64,000 bases of DNA from JACCZX01 sp038216465 (GTDB lineage: Bacteria > Pseudomonadota > Gammaproteobacteria > Burkholderiales > Burkholderiaceae_F): assembly GCA_038216465.1 (NCBI GenBank), contig JBBQQC010000004.1:62001-126000 (forward strand). The letters are read 5' to 3'. How positions within the stretch are numbered: position 1 is the stretch's first letter; the number at the start of each line of letters is the position of its first letter. Under the pieces are notes generated by a model, which was not told where the DNA came from, did no database searches, and saw only the letters and a program-made list of their open reading frames with translations. Made by a program: the position numbers and the translations under genes. This document shows positions 7,983 to 15,650 of this stretch, in pieces.

Positions 7983-9319
7983 CGAGCGCTACCGAGCGTC
8001 CGCTCGAAGACTGGCTTAGCCGCATCGAGCGGCTGCACGCCAAGCCGATCGACCTGAGTCTCGATCGCGTGCGTAGGGTGGCGCAACGGCTGTCGTTGCA
8101 GCTGACAGTTCCCACCCTCGTCGTCGGGGGTACCAACGGAAAGGGCTCGACGTGCGCCATGCTCGAATCGATCCTGCGCGCCGCCGGCTACCGTGTGGGG
8201 TTGTATACGTCGCCACACTTGCTGCGATTCAACGAACGCGCTCGAATCGACGGCGTCGAAGCGGCGGATCCAGATCTGATCGCGCAGTTTGAAGCCGTCG
8301 AACGCGCACGTGGCGATGTGACGCTTACCTATTTTGAATTCACAACGCTCGCGATCCTGCGCCTATTTTCACAGGCGAAGCTGGATGCCGCCGTACTCGA
8401 GGTGGGCCTCGGCGGAAGACTCGATGCCGTCAACATCGTCGACGCCGATGCCGCGATCGTCACTTCGGTGGCCATGGACCACATGGACTACCTGGGAACG
8501 ACACGCGAGCTAATCGGCTTCGAAAAGGCCAACATCTTTCGGCGAGATCGACCTGCGATCTGCAGCGACCCCGAACCGCCGACGTCGCTGCTCGAACATT
8601 CAATGGCTATCGGCGCGGACCTGTGGCGCTTCGGCCGCGATTTCAATTATCAGGGGGACCGGCAGCAATGGGCCTACGCGGGGCGGAACCTGCGGCGCGC
8701 GAGTCTGCCCTACCCGGCGCTGCGCGGCGCCAACCAATTGCTGAACGCATCGGGCGCACTGGCAGCGCTTGAATCGCTGGCGTCGAAGCTTCCGGTCTCG
8801 CAGCAGGCGGTGCGGCATGGTTTGCTGACGGTGCAGCTTGCAGCGCGGTTCCAGGTACTGCCCGGCAAACCTGCCATAGTTCTTGACGTCGCCCACAATC
8901 CCCACGCCGCGGCAGTGCTCGCGCAAAACCTAGACATGATGGGTTTTTTTCCTCAAACGCACGCGGTGTTCGGAATGCTGCGCGACAAAGACATTGCCAG
9001 CGTGGTAAACAAAGTACACACCAGGATCGATCACTGGCATGTAGCGCCTATCTCGGGCGCCCGAGGAATAGGCGCCGCAGATATTGCGCATCACATCAGA
9101 GCGATTCCGGGCAGCTCGGTTATCGAGCACCCGAGTTTTGCGAAGGCATTCGCGTCTGCACGCGAACACGCAGGGCCCGATGATAGAATTTTGGTGTTCG
9201 GTTCTTTCGTTTCTGTGGCAGAAGTGATGCGGGTAATCGGCGAAACAGTGACACCGAACAAAGCTAGCGCGTCCGCGGTGCCAGCCGTCGGCGCCTCTCC
9301 AAAAAACCTCGATCGATGA
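7979..9319 (+). CDS. folC: Folylpolyglutamate / dihydrofolate synthase; start codon uncertain
   Basis: FolC adds glutamate to dihydropteroate and tetrahydrofolate. The P-loop is GGTNGKGST, followed by TSPHLLRFNER and EVGLGGRLDAVNIV, with a C-terminal Mur-ligase domain (LDVAHNPHAA). Conserved N-terminal sequence (PLEDWLSRIERLHAKPIDL) begins right after the accD stop, yet this frame has no ATG, GTG or TTG between accD's 3' part and GTG 8069, which would remove about 30 conserved residues. I set the 5' limit at GTA 7979, preceded by GAGG at 7968-7971. A single A-to-G change at 7981 would create a GTGA overlap with a TGA accD stop. The real start may be GTA, ACG (7982) or another rare codon, or the read may contain an error. 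The stop overlaps the next gene (ATGA). Confidence 0.9.
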   Translation, partial: VTSATERPLEDWLSRIERLHAKPIDLSLDRVRRVAQRLSLQLTVPTLVVGGTNGKGSTCAMLESILRAAGYRVGLYTSPHLLRFNERARIDGVEAADPDLIAQFEAVERARGDVTLTYFEFTTLAILRLFSQAKLDAAVLEVGLGGRLDAVNIVDADAAIVTSVAMDHMDYLGTTRELIGFEKANIFRRDRPAICSDPEPPTSLLEHSMAIGADLWRFGRDFNYQGDRQQWAYAGRNLRRASLPYPALRGANQLLNASGALAALESLASKLPVSQQAVRHGLLTVQLAARFQVLPGKPAIVLDVAHNPHAAAVLAQNLDMMGFFPQTHAVFGMLRDKDIASVVNKVHTRIDHWHVAPISGARGIGAADIAHHIRAIPGSSVIEHPSFAKAFASAREHAGPDDRILVFGSFVSVAEVMRVIGETVTPNKASASAVPAVGASPKNLDR

Positions 9320-9942
9320 AAACTCCGGCACGCGTTGAGCCGACCGACATCGTGCGTGTGCGCGCGCGGCGTCGGCTGATCGGCGCCGCCGCCTTGCTGC
9401 TGACGGTAGCGATCGTCGTGCCGATGGTGCTCGATCCCGAGCCCCGGCCCGTGTCTGACAGCATCGCTATCGACATTCCGAGCGAGAAAACGCCGTTCAC
9501 GCCGCGCCTGACGCTGCCGCCGGTGCCGGCGCCCGAAAATGTTCCGGTGGCGCCCCCGCCTGAGGTCTCGCCGGTGGCGGAAAAAGTTGAGGAAATTCCT
9601 GCGAAGGCCGCGGACGGCAAGAAGGTAGAGGAGCAGCGGGCGCGGGCTCTGCTGGAAGGTAAATCGAGCGCGAAGGCCACACGTGCGAGCCCGACGAATA
9701 TCAACGACAGGCCCGCGAGGTTCGCGTTGCAGGCCGCGGCGCCGGCCAGTGAAATAGCCGCGCGCGATCTGGCGGAGCGGCTGAAAAAGTCCGGACTGTC
9801 TCCATATACCGAGAAGGTGGAAACCAAGCAGGGCGCGCGTTATCGCGTGCGTCTGGGGCCCTATTTCTCTCGCGATGAAGCCGATGCCGTGCGAGCACGG
9901 CTGAAAGCTCAAGGCATCATTGCGGACTTGATTACTCTGTGA
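9316..9942 (+). CDS. SPOR-domain membrane protein (DedD-like)
   Basis: The 208-residue protein has a short cytoplasmic N-terminus, one membrane helix (about residues 20-38, LIGAAALLLTVAIVVPMV), a Pro/Glu/Lys-rich periplasmic linker and a C-terminal SPOR domain (about 130-208; RFALQAAAPASE to YRVRLGPYFSRDEADAVRA). SPOR domains bind denuded peptidoglycan at division sites, and DedD-type proteins support cell constriction. Its start overlaps folC (ATGA). In related genomes cvpA usually follows before purF; here only 64 bases separate this gene from purF. The DedD name rests on layout and position, not on strong sequence identity. Confidence 0.88.
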   Translation: MKTPARVEPTDIVRVRARRRLIGAAALLLTVAIVVPMVLDPEPRPVSDSIAIDIPSEKTPFTPRLTLPPVPAPENVPVAPPPEVSPVAEKVEEIPAKAADGKKVEEQRARALLEGKSSAKATRASPTNINDRPARFALQAAAPASEIAARDLAERLKKSGLSPYTEKVETKQGARYRVRLGPYFSRDEADAVRARLKAQGIIADLITL

Positions 9943-10006
9943 CGACTATTGCAACGATGCCAACCCTGCGTACGATGCGCATCGGCCAACCGAGAGGATC
10001 TGCTCG

Positions 10007-11524
10007 ATGTGCGGGATAGTCGGGGTTGTTGCTACCGGCCCGGTTAATCAGCTGTTGTATGACTCGCTGCAGCTGTTGCAGCACCGCGGCCAGGATGCGG
10101 CCGGCATCGCGACCGGATCCGGCAGCACGTTTTCGATGTGGAAGGGCAGTGGCATGGTGCGCGAGATCTTCCGCACCCGCAACATGCGCAACCTGACGGG
10201 CAACGTTGGCATTGCTCACGTTCGCTATCCCACTGCCGGCTCGGCCTTCAGTGTCGAAGAAGCCCAGCCGTTCTACGTCAACGCTCCATTTGGTATCACA
10301 CTCGGTCACAACGGCAATCTGACCAATGCGGAACAGCTGAAAAGTGAAATGTTCCGTATCGATCGCCGTCACATCAACACCAATTCCGACTCGGAAATCC
10401 TGCTGAATGTGCTTGCGCACGAATTGCAGGAGGGAACTTCAAGTTACACCCTCGATCCGGTGACGATCTTTCGCGCAGTGGCCGCGCTGCACCGCCGTGT
10501 GCGCGGTGCTTACGCGTGTGTTGCGCATATTGCCGATCACGGCATCCTGGCCTTTCGCGATCCTTACGGCATTCGTCCGCTTGTGTACGGCGTCAACGAG
10601 ACCGACGCGGGCACCGAGTACATGGTTGCCAGCGAATCTGTAGCGCTCGAAGGCCTCGGGTTCAAGTTCGTGCGCGACGTTGCGCCTGGTGAGGCGGTCT
10701 TCGTCGATATCGACGGCAATTTCTATTCGCAGCAGTGCGCCGAGGCACCGACGCTCAATCCCTGCGTGTTCGAGTACGTTTACTTCGCGCGGCCGGATTC
10801 GGTGATGAACGGGGTCAGCGTCTACAGCTCGCGCCTGAAGATGGGCGAGCACCTGGCCGACAAGATTCGCAAGCAGGTGCGCACCGGCGAGATCGACGTC
10901 GTGATGCCAATTCCGGACACGTCGCGCCCCGCGGCGATGCAGCTGTCGGCGAAGCTCGGGCTCGAGTTTCGCGAAGGTTTCTTCAAGAACCGCTATGTCG
11001 GTCGCACATTCATCATGCCGGGTCAAGCGGTGCGCAAACGCAGCGTGCGACAGAAACTGAGTGCGCTGCCGACTGAGTTCAAGGGCAAGAACGTTCTGCT
11101 GGTCGACGACTCGATCGTTCGCGGGACGACTTCGCGGGAGATCGTCAACATGGCGCGCGAAGCCGGCGCCAACAAGGTGATTTTTGCATCGGCGGCACCG
11201 CCGGTGCGCTATCCGAACGTCTACGGCATCGACATGCCGACGCGCAATGAGCTGATTGCACACGGCCGCTCGGATGACGAAATCAAGCACCTGATCGAAG
11301 CCGACGGGCTGGTGTATCAGGACATCGATGCGATGAAGCGCTCGGTTTCCGAGCTGGGTCCGCATCTGACCAACTTCGAGGCCAGCTGCTTCGACGGCGT
11401 CTACGTGACCGGCGATGTGACCACCGAATACCTGGACCGACTGGAAGCCGCGCGCGAGCTCGCCGCGATCGCCGAGAGCGACCCGTATTCGCAGCTAAAT
11501 CTGAACCTGGCTCAAACCGAGTGA
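10007..11524 (+). CDS. purF: Amidophosphoribosyltransferase
   Basis: PurF makes 5-phosphoribosylamine from PRPP and glutamine, the first committed step of purine synthesis. The 505-residue product begins MCGIVGVV; after Met removal Cys2 becomes the N-terminal nucleophile of the glutaminase domain. HRGQDAAGIAT and the glutamine-site segment GHNGNLTNA follow. The phosphoribosyltransferase half has the PRPP loop LLVDDSIVRGTTS near residue 365. Length matches the E. coli-type enzyme, without an N-terminal propeptide. The absence of cvpA upstream is unusual for this neighbourhood. Confidence 0.98.
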   Translation: MCGIVGVVATGPVNQLLYDSLQLLQHRGQDAAGIATGSGSTFSMWKGSGMVREIFRTRNMRNLTGNVGIAHVRYPTAGSAFSVEEAQPFYVNAPFGITLGHNGNLTNAEQLKSEMFRIDRRHINTNSDSEILLNVLAHELQEGTSSYTLDPVTIFRAVAALHRRVRGAYACVAHIADHGILAFRDPYGIRPLVYGVNETDAGTEYMVASESVALEGLGFKFVRDVAPGEAVFVDIDGNFYSQQCAEAPTLNPCVFEYVYFARPDSVMNGVSVYSSRLKMGEHLADKIRKQVRTGEIDVVMPIPDTSRPAAMQLSAKLGLEFREGFFKNRYVGRTFIMPGQAVRKRSVRQKLSALPTEFKGKNVLLVDDSIVRGTTSREIVNMAREAGANKVIFASAAPPVRYPNVYGIDMPTRNELIAHGRSDDEIKHLIEADGLVYQDIDAMKRSVSELGPHLTNFEASCFDGVYVTGDVTTEYLDRLEAARELAAIAESDPYSQLNLNLAQTE

Positions 11525-11540
11525 TGTAGGTATCATTCAC

Positions 11541-11594
11541 CCACGCGCCGATTTGAGTCAGCTTGCGGGCGCTTAACAAATTCGGCTAAAGCGA
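11541..11594 (+). promoter_or_regulatory. SAM-II (SAM-alpha) riboswitch aptamer upstream of metZ
   Basis: The sequence fits the H-type pseudoknot of SAM-II. P1 is GCGCC (11545-11549) with GGCGC (11568-11572). The pseudoknot P2 is ATTTG (11551-11555) with CAAAT (11577-11581). Conserved unpaired blocks are present: GATTTG right after P1, GCTTGC (11561-11566) and GGCTAAAG (11584-11591). Its position, 50 bases ahead of an O-succinylhomoserine sulfhydrylase gene, is the classic target of this class, which is best known in alphaproteobacteria. Expected logic: SAM binding stabilises P1 and P2 and lowers metZ expression. Alignment to Rfam SAM-II would settle it. Confidence 0.9.
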
Positions 11595-11604
11595 TGGTGA
11601 AAAT

Positions 11605-11644
11605 AACCCGCCTAGCCGATTTTTAGAGTTGAGGCGGGTTTTTT
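11605..11644 (+). terminator. Intrinsic terminator ending at the metZ start codon (riboswitch expression platform)
   Basis: The stem is AACCCGCCT (11605-11613) with AGGCGGGTT (11632-11640), followed by a run of six T (11639-11644) that touches the metZ ATG at 11645. The only good metZ ribosome site, GAGGCGG (11631-11637), lies in the 3' arm, so the hairpin can block both transcription and translation. GCGGG at 11565-11569, part of the 3' strand of aptamer P1, can pair with CCCGC at 11607-11611 and could act as anti-terminator when SAM is absent. It may also terminate purF transcription. Confidence 0.85.
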
Positions 11645-12853
11645 ATGTCCGAACAAATCGACGAACCAGCGGATTTCGAAACGCGCGCGGTCCGCGCCGG
11701 CACGCAGCGATCGCAATTCAACGAACACAGCGAAGCGCTGTTTTTAACGTCGAGCTTCGTGTTCAACAGCGCCGCGCAGGCCGCAGCACGTTTTTCAGGC
11801 GCGGAGCCGGGCAACGTCTATTCGCGCTTCACCAATCCGACGGTGACGATGTTCGAGCAGCGCCTAGCATCGCTCGAAGGCGCCGAGGATTGCCTCGCGA
11901 CTGCCTCGGGTATGGCGGCCATCATGGCGACGTGCCTCGCAGCGTTGCGTGCCGGGGATCACGTGATCTGCGCCGCGAATGTCTTCGGCGCGACGATTCA
12001 GCTGTTTTCAAACGTGCTGTCGCGATTCGATATCGCTGTGACCTACGTCGACGCAACCGATATGAATGCCTGGCGCGCAGCGGCAACTCCACATACGCGA
12101 CTGCTTTACTGTGAGACACCATCGAATCCGCTGATGGAGCTGGTCGATCTGACGCAGTTCGGCCAACTCGCGCGAGCGATTGGCGCTGTGTCGGTGGTCG
12201 ACAACTGCTTCTGCACACCGGCGTTGCAACGGCCGCTCGAGTTCGGTATCGACGTCGTGATTCACTCGGCGACCAAATACCTTGATGGACAGGGTAGGGT
12301 GCTGGGCGGTGCGGTCCTTGGAACGAAGACCTTCATCCGCGATCAGCTGCTGCCGGTACTTCGCAGCAGCGGGCCGAGTCTGTCGCCTTTTAACGCATGG
12401 GTGTTGCTGAAGGGGCTCGAGACGCTTGCGATACGCATGCGTGCTCAGAGCGATTCTGCACAGGCGTTGGCTGAATGGCTCGAGCGTCGTCCCGAAGTGA
12501 GTCGCGTCTATTTCCCGGGCTTGGAATCGCATCCGCAAGCAGCGCTGGCGCGCAAGCAACAGTCGCAATCGGGTGCAGTCCTAGCGTTCGACGTCAAGGC
12601 TGACGCCCTGCTGCGGCGCGAGCGTGCGTGGCGCGTCATCGATTCGGCGCGCATGATGTCGATTACCGCCAATCTTGGCGACACGCGCACAACAATTACG
12701 CACCCGGCCACGACGACACACGGCCGGATTGCGCAGGCCGATCGGGAGCGCGCCGGCATCAGCGAAGCGCTGATTCGAATCGCGGTCGGCCTCGAATCGG
12801 TGGCCGATCTGAAACGCGATCTGGCGCACGCACTAACGGCCAATGTGAGCTAG
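11645..12853 (+). CDS. metZ: O-succinylhomoserine sulfhydrylase
   Basis: MetZ makes homocysteine directly from O-succinylhomoserine and sulfide with PLP. The 402-residue product belongs to the Cys/Met-metabolism PLP family. The Schiff-base lysine is Lys211 in HSATKYLDGQGRVLGG, and the segment SNPLMELVDL is typical. GRVLGG after the lysine and the purF neighbourhood favour MetZ over cystathionine gamma-synthase, but this is inference. The start ATG is fixed by the GAGGCGG site lying inside the terminator stem. Control by the upstream SAM-II riboswitch fits a role in methionine synthesis. Confidence 0.94.
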   Translation: MSEQIDEPADFETRAVRAGTQRSQFNEHSEALFLTSSFVFNSAAQAAARFSGAEPGNVYSRFTNPTVTMFEQRLASLEGAEDCLATASGMAAIMATCLAALRAGDHVICAANVFGATIQLFSNVLSRFDIAVTYVDATDMNAWRAAATPHTRLLYCETPSNPLMELVDLTQFGQLARAIGAVSVVDNCFCTPALQRPLEFGIDVVIHSATKYLDGQGRVLGGAVLGTKTFIRDQLLPVLRSSGPSLSPFNAWVLLKGLETLAIRMRAQSDSAQALAEWLERRPEVSRVYFPGLESHPQAALARKQQSQSGAVLAFDVKADALLRRERAWRVIDSARMMSITANLGDTRTTITHPATTTHGRIAQADRERAGISEALIRIAVGLESVADLKRDLAHALTANVS

Positions 12854-12916
12854 CTTGTTCGGGTGACCGGCGCTAAGCCACACAGCGGATCAAAAACTAA
12901 GCAGCGCTCGCTGAGA

Positions 12917-12950
12917 ATAGGCGTCGCCCTGCCGCGGCGCAGCGGCCTAT
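12917..12950. repeat. Imperfect inverted repeat just before gene 12964
   Basis: ATAGGC (12917-12922) and GCCTAT (12945-12950) flank further partly complementary GC-rich sequence. The dyad ends about four bases before the GGGGA ribosome site of the next gene, so a hairpin in the leader could affect its translation. It lies in the 110-base metZ-12964 gap. No T-run follows. Confidence 0.4.
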
Positions 12951-12963
12951 CTTGGGGAACGCA

Positions 12964-13824
12964 ATGTTCGTCAGAATTCTTGTGTTTGCGTATGCGCTAT
13001 CGGCAGCGCCGCTGGCGTTGGCGCAGTCAGGAAGCTTTGCCAATGGGCAGACGCTGTGGAATGCGAACGGCTGCGAGGGCTGTCACGAGTATCTGACCGC
13101 CACCGGTGTGCAGGCGGTTCGCGATCAGATCGCGCAACGACTCACTCCGGTCACCGGCCTGAACTTCGCAAAAGCTTCGCTCGCGCTGATCGCAGCGCTG
13201 AGCGGCATCGATCTGGATAACGATGAGACCGGCATGGACGGCATCTTTCCCGCTGGAACATTCAGCGCTGCGCAAGTCGCCGATCTCGCGACCTACATTT
13301 CGAACATGCCTAATCCGGCTCCGGTCTTGAGTTACACGCCGTTTCCGGGTCCGGTTTTTCCAGCGACCGCCGCGGGCGCAGTCGCATCGCAGACGATCAC
13401 AGTCACCAACAGCGGGACTTCGCCTCTCACATTCGCGGTCAGCGGGGCGGCTCAGATTGCAAGTGGCCCGCATGCCGCGGACTACAGCGTTACCGACGCT
13501 CAATGCCAAGGAGTGACGTTGCAGCCAGCGGTTGGAAGTTGCACGGTCATCCTGCAGTTCCGACCCGTCGCCGGGGCTGACCTGTCGCGAACCGCGTCGC
13601 TTGCATTGCTCATGGCCACAAGTGCAACGCCGTTGCTGGTGCCGATGGTCGGATCCCTGAGCGTTCCGGCGGCGGCAGCACCGCCGACCGGCACGCCCCC
13701 CGCAACCACGCCTGCTCCCGGCAATTCTGCAAATTCGCCAGCGGGCGCTGGAGCTGTCCCGTGGCAGCTCCTCGGTTTGCTTGTTCTAGCCTCGATCCCA
13801 GGCATCCGTAGACAATCCCGGTAG
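12964..13824 (+). CDS. Exported protein with haem c motif, Ig-like (choice-of-anchor D type) domain and C-terminal sorting-like tail
   Basis: ATG 12964 follows GGGGA and gives 286 residues; a TTG four codons upstream is less likely. Residues 1-20 are a signal peptide (cut after ALAQ). A single CXXCH haem c motif follows (CEGCH, about residue 37), with helical sequence resembling a small cytochrome c fold up to about residue 118. Next comes a beta-rich domain (about 125-240) with QTITVTNSGTSPLTF and GSCTVILQFRP, like ASH/choice-of-anchor D domains. The tail has a Pro/Gly/Ala linker, a hydrophobic helix (about VPWQLLGLLVLASIPGI) and an Arg-rich end, resembling GlyGly-CTERM-type sorting signals. 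I do not know its function; electron transfer at the cell surface is possible. It sits alone between metZ and the isc operon. Confidence 0.8.
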   Translation: MFVRILVFAYALSAAPLALAQSGSFANGQTLWNANGCEGCHEYLTATGVQAVRDQIAQRLTPVTGLNFAKASLALIAALSGIDLDNDETGMDGIFPAGTFSAAQVADLATYISNMPNPAPVLSYTPFPGPVFPATAAGAVASQTITVTNSGTSPLTFAVSGAAQIASGPHAADYSVTDAQCQGVTLQPAVGSCTVILQFRPVAGADLSRTASLALLMATSATPLLVPMVGSLSVPAAAAPPTGTPPATTPAPGNSANSPAGAGAVPWQLLGLLVLASIPGIRRQSR

Positions 13825-13838
13825 CTTCCGCGGTTCGT

Positions 13839-13867
13839 TTGACCGTGCGGGCACCGCGCCGTACAAT
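13839..13867 (+). promoter_or_regulatory. Sigma70-type promoter of the isc operon
   Basis: The -35 TTGACC (13839-13844) and -10 TACAAT (13862-13867) are separated by exactly 17 bases. Transcription would start near 13874, about 68 bases before iscR. The IscR-type dyad overlaps the end of the -10 box, which fits autorepression. Confidence 0.8.
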
Positions 13868-13891
13868 TCCTGACCAATTTAATCGGGAATT
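13865..13891 (+). promoter_or_regulatory. Type-1 IscR operator
   Basis: The arms AATTCC (13865-13870) and GGAATT (13886-13891) enclose TGACCAATTTAATCG. This resembles the type-1 sites bound by [2Fe-2S]-IscR upstream of isc operons. It overlaps the -10 region, so holo-IscR bound here would block RNA polymerase. Footprinting with holo- and apo-IscR would test it. Confidence 0.72.
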
Positions 13892-13941
13892 TTCTAGGCT
13901 GCCATCGGTCGAATCTGTAGCCCAACTTGTCGACGCGAGCC

Positions 13942-14424
13942 ATGAGACTTACCACCAAAGGACGCTTTGCGGTCACCGCGATGATTGATGTCGCGCTGCG
14001 CCAGCACGAGGGTCCGGTCACTCTGGCCGGAATCAGTGAGCGGCAGCGGATTTCGCTTTCCTATCTTGAGCAGTTGTTCGGCAAGCTGCGGCGCCGGCGC
14101 TTGGTGGCGAGCACGCGCGGTCCGGGCGGCGGCTATCAACTCGACCGGCCGATGGACCAGACGACCGTGTCCGACATCATCTTCGCCGTCGACGAGCCGT
14201 TGGATGCGACGCAGTGCGGCGGTAAGGAGAACTGCCACGATGATCAACGCTGCATGACGCACGACCTGTGGGCAAATCTCAATGTGCGAATGCTCGATTA
14301 TCTGGATTCAGTGACACTGGCGGATCTGGTCGAGCACCAGAATCAAAAGTCGAGAATGAAGACGACGAAGGTTGCGGTATTGCACGACGCCCGTCTGCAG
14401 CCGCGTATTAGAGCAGGTACATAG
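13942..14424 (+). CDS. iscR: Iron-sulfur cluster assembly transcription factor IscR
   Basis: IscR is an Rrf2-family repressor that senses cell Fe-S status through its own [2Fe-2S] cluster. ATG 13942 gives MRLTTKGRFAVTAMIDVAL, the family N-terminus; five further upstream codons are in frame but not conserved. The winged helix occupies about residues 1-80. The three cluster cysteines are spaced CX5CX5C (QCGGKENCHDDQRC) near residues 92-104. The product has 160 residues. It is the first gene of the isc operon and is probably autoregulated through the dyad at 13865-13891. Confidence 0.97.
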   Translation: MRLTTKGRFAVTAMIDVALRQHEGPVTLAGISERQRISLSYLEQLFGKLRRRRLVASTRGPGGGYQLDRPMDQTTVSDIIFAVDEPLDATQCGGKENCHDDQRCMTHDLWANLNVRMLDYLDSVTLADLVEHQNQKSRMKTTKVAVLHDARLQPRIRAGT

Positions 14425-14431
14425 GCAACTG

Positions 14432-15640
14432 ATGCAGCTCCCAATTTATCTCGATTACTCGGCGACCACGCCGGTCGACCCGCGCGTCGTCGACGCGATG
14501 ATCCCATGGCTGCGCGAGAACTTCGGCAACCCCGCGTCGCGCAGCCACTCGTTCGGGTGGACGGCGGAGAAGGCCGTCGAACAGGCGCGTGATCAGGTTG
14601 CTGCGCTGGTCAATTGCGATCCGCGCGAGCTGATCTGGACGTCGGGCGCGACCGAATCGATCAACCTTGCGCTGAAAGGCGTTGCGCGTTTTCACAAGGA
14701 CAAGGGTAAGCATCTGATTACAGTCAAGACCGAGCACAAGGCGACGCTCGACACGATGCGCGAGCTTGAGCGTGACGGTTTCGAAGTGACCTATCTGGAG
14801 GTTGAAGAAAACGGACTGGTTGATCTGACTAAACTCAAGGCGACGCTGCGGCCGGACACGATTCTGGTGTCGGTGATGTACGTCAATAACGAGATCGGAG
14901 TGATCCAGGACATTGCTGCGATCGGCGAGATGTGCCGCGCGCGCGGCATCGTGTTCCATGTCGATGCGGCGCAGGCGAGCGGCAAGATCATGGTCGATCT
15001 GGCGCGGCTAAAGGTCGATCTGATGTCATTTTCGGCGCACAAGACCTACGGGCCGAAAGGTGTCGGTGCGCTGTTCGTCCGGCGCAAGCCGCGGGTGCGG
15101 TTGGAAGCTCAGATGCATGGCGGCGGGCATGAGCGTGGATTGCGCTCGGGCACCTTGCCGACCCACCAGATTGTCGGCATGGGCGAAGCGTTTCGGCTGG
15201 CACGCGACGAGATGGCGACCGACAACGAGCGCATTCGCATGCTGCGGGACCGTCTATGGGCGGGTATCTCGCAAACCGAGCAGGTGTTCCTGAACGGCGA
15301 CTGGGAACGGCGAGTGCCGCATAACCTGAACGCCAGTTTTAACTTCGTCGAGGGCGAAAGCATGATCATGGCGATGAAGGATGTCGCCGTCTCCTCCGGG
15401 TCGGCTTGTACTTCGGCCAGTCTGGAGCCATCTTATGTGCTGCGTGCACTCGGGCGCAGCGACGAGCTGGCACACAGCTCGATCCGTTTTACCGTCGGCC
15501 GCTTTACGACGCCGGAGGAAATCGACTTCACGGTCGATCTGGTGACGCGGCAAGTGGCGCGGCTGCGAGAGATGTCTCCGCTATGGGAGATGTATAAGGA
15601 TGGAATCGATTTGAGTACGGTCCAGTGGGCTGCACATTGA
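14432..15640 (+). CDS. iscS: Cysteine desulfurase IscS
   Basis: IscS removes sulfur from cysteine and passes the persulfide to IscU, ThiI, TusA and others. The chosen ATG gives MQLPIYLDYSATTPVDPRV and 402 residues; the frame extends upstream into iscR without conservation. The PLP lysine is Lys204 in SAHKTYGPKG. The persulfide-carrying loop SSGSACTSASLEPSYVL holds Cys326. It begins seven bases after the iscR stop. Confidence 0.98.
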   Translation: MQLPIYLDYSATTPVDPRVVDAMIPWLRENFGNPASRSHSFGWTAEKAVEQARDQVAALVNCDPRELIWTSGATESINLALKGVARFHKDKGKHLITVKTEHKATLDTMRELERDGFEVTYLEVEENGLVDLTKLKATLRPDTILVSVMYVNNEIGVIQDIAAIGEMCRARGIVFHVDAAQASGKIMVDLARLKVDLMSFSAHKTYGPKGVGALFVRRKPRVRLEAQMHGGGHERGLRSGTLPTHQIVGMGEAFRLARDEMATDNERIRMLRDRLWAGISQTEQVFLNGDWERRVPHNLNASFNFVEGESMIMAMKDVAVSSGSACTSASLEPSYVLRALGRSDELAHSSIRFTVGRFTTPEEIDFTVDLVTRQVARLREMSPLWEMYKDGIDLSTVQWAAH

Positions 15641-15650
15641 GGTAAGAAAA

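Noticed and set aside
12863..13096. Small open frame before the haem-motif gene
   Set aside because: It overlaps the signal-peptide region of the real gene in another frame and has no ribosome site.
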